Of a DNA stretch of 42,869 nucleotides, positions 38,964-42,869 are shown piece by piece. A program made the position numbers and the translations under genes. Origin of the DNA: Ramlibacter sp. (GTDB lineage: Bacteria; Pseudomonadota; Gammaproteobacteria; Burkholderiales; Burkholderiaceae_C); the NCBI GenBank assembly GCA_019449555.1, contig JAGRPN010000094.1, positions 1 through 42,869 of the forward strand. The letters run 5' to 3'. The first letter of the stretch is position 1, and each line of letters starts with the position of its first letter. The notes below the pieces were generated by a model that did no database searches, was not told where the DNA came from, and saw only the letters and a program-made list of their open reading frames with translations.

Positions 38964-39359
38964 TTACCGCGCGCCGCTGGCCCGGGCCGCGATCAGCTCG
39001 TGCAGCTTCTGAGCCAGTGCGGCGAAATCCACGGGAGCCGTCATGTAGGCGTCGGCGCCGGCGCGTTCCGCGGCGAGCCGGTCTTTCTCGTCGAGGTACA
39101 CGGCCGATATTTGGACCACCGGCAAGTTGGCGGTAGCCGGGCTGGACCGCAACAAGCGGCAGACCTCGAGCCCGTGCAGGTCGGGCAAGTGAACGTCGAG
39201 GACCACCGCTGACACATACCCGGCCAGTTCGAGCGCCTGCGCCCCCGCCGCCGCCTCCACGGTCCTGAACCCCGCCGCCCGCAAAGCGCGGGCGATCGCG
39301 TAACGGTTGGCGTCGTGGTCGTCGACGACCAGGATGCTGTGGTCTGCCGGCTCGATCAT
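38964..39359 (-). CDS. Single-domain response regulator, conserved Lys missing
   Basis: A 131-residue receiver domain starting at ATG 39359. HSILVVDDHDANRYAIARAL has the acidic pair, VVLDVHLPDLHGLEV the phosphoacceptor Asp, and VVQISA the Thr/Ser position. The usual K-P after strand 5 is replaced by A-P (DAYMTAPVDF), so a key switching Lys is absent. There is no output domain. No histidine kinase gene adjoins. It may be a phosphate sink or a non-canonical regulator. Confidence 0.88.
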   Translation of the reverse strand: MIEPADHSILVVDDHDANRYAIARALRAAGFRTVEAAAGAQALELAGYVSAVVLDVHLPDLHGLEVCRLLRSSPATANLPVVQISAVYLDEKDRLAAERAGADAYMTAPVDFAALAQKLHELIAARASGAR

Positions 39360-39531
39360 TTCAGGTCCGGGTGCCCGTGTTGCCGTTGATGAGATTGGCG
39401 CCACCTCTGCCTGGGCGGCAGCGACGGGCGTCGCATAAATTATCACCCTTTGCGCACCGACACGGGAACCGGGGGTGTGCCCCGACGACATCCTTCCAAT
39501 CCGGCCGCGCTATCGGAGCGCGGCGCCGGGT

Positions 39532-39615
39532 TCAGGCAATGAAGCCAGCGATGGCGCGGAGGAACAATTCCGGCGCCTGCAACTGCGGCACGTGCGCGCA
39601 GCCGGGCACGGTCAG
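39532..39615 (-). pseudogene. C-terminal fragment of an alpha/beta hydrolase, minus strand
   Basis: On the minus strand the last ~27 codons read VPGCAHVPQLQAPELFLRAI and end GFIA then stop. This is the typical end of an alpha/beta hydrolase, with the catalytic His in the GCAHVPQLQAPE motif. Nothing upstream on that strand continues it: the frame there is a shadow of the plus-strand hydrolase. It directly abuts a plus-strand hydrolase that lacks its own N-terminus, so the two look like pieces joined by a rearrangement. Confidence 0.6.
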
Positions 39616-40248
39616 GCGGGCGCGGGGCGCAGCACGCAGCTCGACGAGCCGGTGACGACGCAGGAACTGGCTGCCGACACGCTGGCCCTCATGGACCAAT
39701 TGGGAGTGGGCCAGGCGCACGTGGTGGGCCGCTCGATGGGCGGCGCGATCGCGCAGCACATGGCGCTCGCAGCGCCGGATCGGATTCATTCCCTCGCGCT
39801 GTGCGCATCGTTCGCACGGCTCGATCCGCTCGGGCGGCGCGTGCTCTCGAACATGCGCGAGGCACTCGAGTGGCGCATGAGCTGGGCCGATCACGCGCGG
39901 CATTCGGTGCAGAACTTCGTTTCGGCCGGGTTCTTCAACGAGCAGCCCGAGCAGGTCGCGGCGATCGAGCGCCTGATCGGCGGCGAGACCCGCTTGCCGG
40001 CGTGCTACGTCCGGCAGAACGACGCCTGCCAGACGCACGACACCTTGCCGGACCTGGGCAGCATCCGCCAGCGCACGCTCGTGATGGGCGGCGACAGCGA
40101 CCCGATCTGCTCGCTGACGGCGACGCGGGCGCTGGCGGCGGGCCTGCCGAACGTGCGCACCGAAATCTTTGCCGCAGCGAGCCACTTCTTCCTGATCGAG
40201 CAGCCGGACAAATTCAACCGGCTCTTGCTCGAGTGGCTGGCGCACTGA
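39613..40248 (+). pseudogene. N-terminally truncated alpha/beta hydrolase
   Basis: From about 39613 the plus strand encodes STQLDEPVTTQELAADTLAL, MDQLGVGQAHVVGRSMGGAI (nucleophile Ser in G-R-S-M-G) and a complete C-terminal part (RTLVMGGDSDPICSLTATRA, ASHFFLIEQPDKFN with the catalytic His). The preceding family region, including the first strands and the HG oxyanion motif, is missing; the frame remains open upstream but encodes unrelated sequence. It begins where the minus-strand fragment ends. Probably inactive. The full-length frame from 39475 would be an artificial fusion. Confidence 0.65.
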
Positions 40249-40282
40249 GGGGCGCCGGGCCGGTGGCTATGATCCGCCCAGG

Positions 40283-41533
40283 ATGACGGGCCCCGATTCC
40301 CACTGCCAACGCGATCCACCGACGAGCGGCGCCGCCAGACGCGCCTCGCGCCCGTTCAACGTCATGGCCAAGCCGGCCGGTCCGGCGTGCAACCTGCGCT
40401 GCACGTACTGCTTCTATCTCGAGAAGGAAGCGCTGTTCCCGCCACGCCCCGGCCGTCGCATGAGCGAGGAAACGCTGGAGCTGTTCGTGCGGCAATACAT
40501 CGAAGCGCAACCGGGTGAGCGGGTCGTGTTCGCGTGGCAGGGCGGCGAGCCGACGCTGCTCGGGATCGACTGGTTCCGCAAGGCGCTGGCGCTGCAACGC
40601 CGGCATGCGCGAGGCCGCACGATCGAGAACACGTTGCAGACTAACGGCACGCTGCTCGATGACGCGTGGGGCGCGTTTCTCAAGGAGCACGGCTTCCTGG
40701 TGGGGATCAGCATCGACGGCCCGCCGCATTTGCATGACCGCTACCGGCTGAACACGCACCGGCGCGGCACATCGACCCGGGTCCTGCGCGGCCTGGAAGT
40801 GCTGCAGCGCCATGGCGTGCCGTTCAACACGCTGACCTGCGTCAGTGCAGCCAACGCCGACAGCCCGCTCGAGGTCTATCGCTTCCTCAAGCGCATCGGT
40901 TCGCGCCACCTGCAATTCATCCCGGTCGTCGAGCACGTGCCAGAGGCCGGCGCGGACGGTCCCGCGCCGCCGCCGCAAGACGCGCCCGCGCGCATGAGCC
41001 CGTTCTCGGTCAGCGGGGAGCAATGGGGCCGGTTCCTGGTCGCGATCTTCGATGAGTGGATCCGCGCCGATGTCGGCGAAATGTATGTCGACATGTTCGA
41101 GCTCAGTCTCGCGAAGTGGCTCGGCATCCCGGGCGGCTTGTGCGTACACGGCGAAACCTGCGGCGACGCGCTGGCGATCGAACACGACGGTTCGGTGTAC
41201 GCCTGCGACCACTATGTGTATCCCCGATTCCGGCTCGGGAACATCCGGCAGCAGTCGCTCGCCGCGCTGGCGGACGCGCCACGGCAGCTCCAGTTCGGGC
41301 TGGACAAGTCGCATCGCCTGCCGGACGCGTGTTTTGCCTGTCCGGTGCTGTTCGCGTGCCATGGCGGCTGCCCGAAGCACCGCCTGCCGACGCTCCAGGG
41401 CGAGCGGCGCAACCACCTGTGTTCCGGTTACCTCGCGTACTTCAGCCACGTCGATGCATCCATGCGCACGATGGCCGACCTGTACCGGCGCGGCAAGAGT
41501 CCAGCCGCGATCATGGCGCTCGCGAAAACATAA
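40283..41533 (+). CDS. Anaerobic sulfatase-maturating enzyme homologue (radical SAM/SPASM)
   Basis: A 416-residue radical SAM enzyme. FNVMAKPAGPACNLRCTYCF holds the C-x3-C-x2-C cluster motif, followed by FAWQGGEPTLLGIDWF. The C-terminal SPASM domain has the eight Cys expected for two auxiliary clusters (CVHGETC, YACDHY, CFACP, FACHGGC, LCSGY). Relatives oxidise a Cys or Ser of sulfatases to formylglycine. No sulfatase gene lies in the window. The first ~20 residues are not conserved, so a later start is possible. Cytoplasmic. Confidence 0.9.
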   Translation: MTGPDSHCQRDPPTSGAARRASRPFNVMAKPAGPACNLRCTYCFYLEKEALFPPRPGRRMSEETLELFVRQYIEAQPGERVVFAWQGGEPTLLGIDWFRKALALQRRHARGRTIENTLQTNGTLLDDAWGAFLKEHGFLVGISIDGPPHLHDRYRLNTHRRGTSTRVLRGLEVLQRHGVPFNTLTCVSAANADSPLEVYRFLKRIGSRHLQFIPVVEHVPEAGADGPAPPPQDAPARMSPFSVSGEQWGRFLVAIFDEWIRADVGEMYVDMFELSLAKWLGIPGGLCVHGETCGDALAIEHDGSVYACDHYVYPRFRLGNIRQQSLAALADAPRQLQFGLDKSHRLPDACFACPVLFACHGGCPKHRLPTLQGERRNHLCSGYLAYFSHVDASMRTMADLYRRGKSPAAIMALAKT

Positions 41534-41657
41534 GCAGCCGGCTGCGCGCCGCGGTTTGCACGCGCGCCATTGGTTTACTTCCTGCTGCAACTGTGGCGGC
41601 GCAACGCTGTCAAATCGCGGCTAGGCCACGCTTCGTGGTTCTTGCCGAAAGAGGAAA

Positions 41658-42281
41658 ATGAATCGAATGCCCGACTACCTTGATCCTTCCCGCTACCTGA
41701 ATCCCTCCAACGTGCTGAATCCGTTCATGCTGTGGGCCGACGTGGGCCTGCGGGCGCTCGACCTCACCGTGGCGTCCTCGCAGAACCTCAGCGAGGGCGT
41801 GGACCGGTTCACGCGGGCCAGCGCGAGCCCGGGCGCGACCGAAGCCGCCTTCAGCTTCGCGGCGCCCGGGCGCGAGCCCGGCTCACCGTCCCCCATGCTC
41901 CTGGGGTCCCAGGTGCAGCGCTCGCTGATGGACCTGATGACGCAAGGCTGGGTGCAGTGGATGGCCGCGCTCGGCAGCTTCGTTTCGCTGGCGGCCGGCC
42001 GCAGGCTGTCCGGCGCGACGCGGCGCAGCCTTCCGGCGGACCTCACGAGCAGCGAGCCCACCTCCGGCGAGGCCGCGACGGCTCACACGCGAGCGCAATC
42101 GGAAATCCCTTCGCACCAGCAGCACGGCCGGCGCGCCGAAGCCCACGCAAAGCGCGAGCCGATGGAACACGCCCTGGCCTCCAGCGAGTCCAGGCGGCGC
42201 CGCACCGGCGGCACGCGCGCCGGCAGCGCCCGTGCCGGCAGCGCCCGCTCGAAGGCCAAGCCCCGTTCGCGCCGGGCCTGA
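41658..42281 (+). CDS. Hypothetical protein with basic disordered tail
   Basis: A 207-residue protein with GAGGAAA directly before the ATG. The N-terminal ~120 residues are helical and include YLNPSNVLNPFMLWADVGLR and LLGSQVQRSLMDLMTQGWVQ, a pattern similar to phasin or granule-associated proteins. Residues ~125-207 are disordered and basic (TGGTRAGSARAGSARSKAKP), with histone-like Ala/Lys/Arg repeats. It could bind polyhydroxyalkanoate granules and DNA; this is a guess from composition only. Confidence 0.65.
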   Translation: MNRMPDYLDPSRYLNPSNVLNPFMLWADVGLRALDLTVASSQNLSEGVDRFTRASASPGATEAAFSFAAPGREPGSPSPMLLGSQVQRSLMDLMTQGWVQWMAALGSFVSLAAGRRLSGATRRSLPADLTSSEPTSGEAATAHTRAQSEIPSHQQHGRRAEAHAKREPMEHALASSESRRRRTGGTRAGSARAGSARSKAKPRSRRA

Positions 42282-42333
42282 GCCGCCGTGATCCGGAGCG
42301 GTCCGCAACGGTTGCCGAAGCGAGCTCCCCGGG

Positions 42334-42869
42334 ATGCGATTTCCGCAACGCGGCCGCGCGATGGCCGCGCTAAGCTTGGCCTGCTGGCTCGCCGCCGGCG
42401 CGCTGGCGCAGCCCGCACCCGGCCAGCCACCGGCCGAGCTCCTGGCCGCGCTGTCGGCAACGCGATCGCACGGGTGTGCCGGCCATCCGGGCGTGCGCGC
42501 GCCGCTGCATCCCGTGCAGCAGCTGAGCGAAGCGGCGCAGCGCATGGCGCGCGGAGCACCGGCCGGCCAGGCCATGCGCGAATCGGGCTACCGCTCCACA
42601 CGCCTGTTTGCCGCCAACATGAGCGGCTACGCGTCGGCGGCGGCCGTGGCGAATGTCATGGCTGAAAAATATTGCAACGCGCTGAGCGATCCCAAGCTCA
42701 CCGACATCGGCTTGCACCAGCAGGGCGCGTCGTACTGGATCGTGCTCGCGTCGCCGTTCGCGCCGCCGCAGTCGGGCACGGCCGCGGCGGCGCGCACCGT
42801 CCTGGCGCTCACGAACGCCGCCCGCGCCCAGCCACGCAGATGTGGCGCCACGTCCTTCGAGGCTGCGCC
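42334..42869 (+). CDS. CAP-domain secreted protein, N-terminal part
   Basis: The frame is open from ATG 42334 to the window end, so the C-terminus is missing. The signal peptide is MAALSLACWLAAGALA, starting here or at ATG 42361. Then HPVQQLSEAAQRMARGAPAG and later ANVMAEKYCNALSDPKLTDIG and YWIVLASPF match a bacterial CAP (SCP/PR-1) domain. CAP proteins are secreted with diverse roles. The family match is good; the exact function is unknown. Confidence 0.75.
   Translation, partial: MRFPQRGRAMAALSLACWLAAGALAQPAPGQPPAELLAALSATRSHGCAGHPGVRAPLHPVQQLSEAAQRMARGAPAGQAMRESGYRSTRLFAANMSGYASAAAVANVMAEKYCNALSDPKLTDIGLHQQGASYWIVLASPFAPPQSGTAAAARTVLALTNAARAQPRRCGATSFEAA

Overview
The window comes from a high-GC Gram-negative bacterium, most likely a betaproteobacterium of the Burkholderiales. 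The main reason is five Bug/TctC-type periplasmic solute receptors plus a TctCBA tripartite tricarboxylate transporter, a combination greatly expanded in that order. No rRNA or tRNA gene was seen, and no species can be named from the sequence alone.

Layout. (1) 1-9734 is ordinary chromosomal backbone: the end of an amidase, DUF2231, DUF2845, BON-like and LysE proteins, a nucleotidyltransferase, a metallophosphoesterase, three small unknowns, then a same-strand acyl-CoA cluster (Bug receptor, family VIII beta-lactamase-like hydrolase, 4HBT thioesterase, crotonase). (2) 9735-10107 is a non-coding boundary with three inverted repeats. (3) 10087-14584 is an array of ten gene cassettes, all on the + strand, each ending in an integron attC site. 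Seven sites are 90 bp and the others 66-114 bp. Nine carry the extra unpaired base in the L'' box that is the hallmark of folded attC hairpins. No integron integrase is present, so this is a CALIN (cluster of attC sites lacking an integrase). (4) 14585-19182 is its decayed extension: further small + strand genes with half-sites (15650-15679, 15964-16009) and one attC collapsed to 23 bp (16649-16671), ending with DUF6064 and DUF2127 membrane proteins. (5) 19344-25810 is a tightly packed operon: TctC, TctB, TctA, an LVIVD beta-propeller protein, a second Bug receptor, a fumarylacetoacetate-hydrolase family enzyme and a DUF1801 protein. (6) 25825-42869 is mixed backbone: nitronate monooxygenase, two more Bug receptors, a GH8 glycoside hydrolase, orphan GspB/GspC-like proteins, an epoxide-hydrolase-like enzyme, SHOCT and CMD proteins, a crystallin/glycine-zipper protein, a TetR regulator, a response regulator, a broken alpha/beta hydrolase, an anaerobic sulfatase maturase homologue, a basic-tailed unknown and the start of a CAP-domain protein.

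How it fits together. The backbone looks like a scavenger of organic acids and aromatic-derived compounds: binding proteins feed a TctAB permease, and nearby FAH, crotonase, thioesterase and nitronate enzymes process products. The cassette array is the accessory part. Its genes are short and mostly unrecognised, about half encode small membrane proteins, and several use the attC core itself as stop or start codon. The most interesting material is this integrase-less array, its odd palindromic left edge, and its gradient from intact to fossil attC sites.
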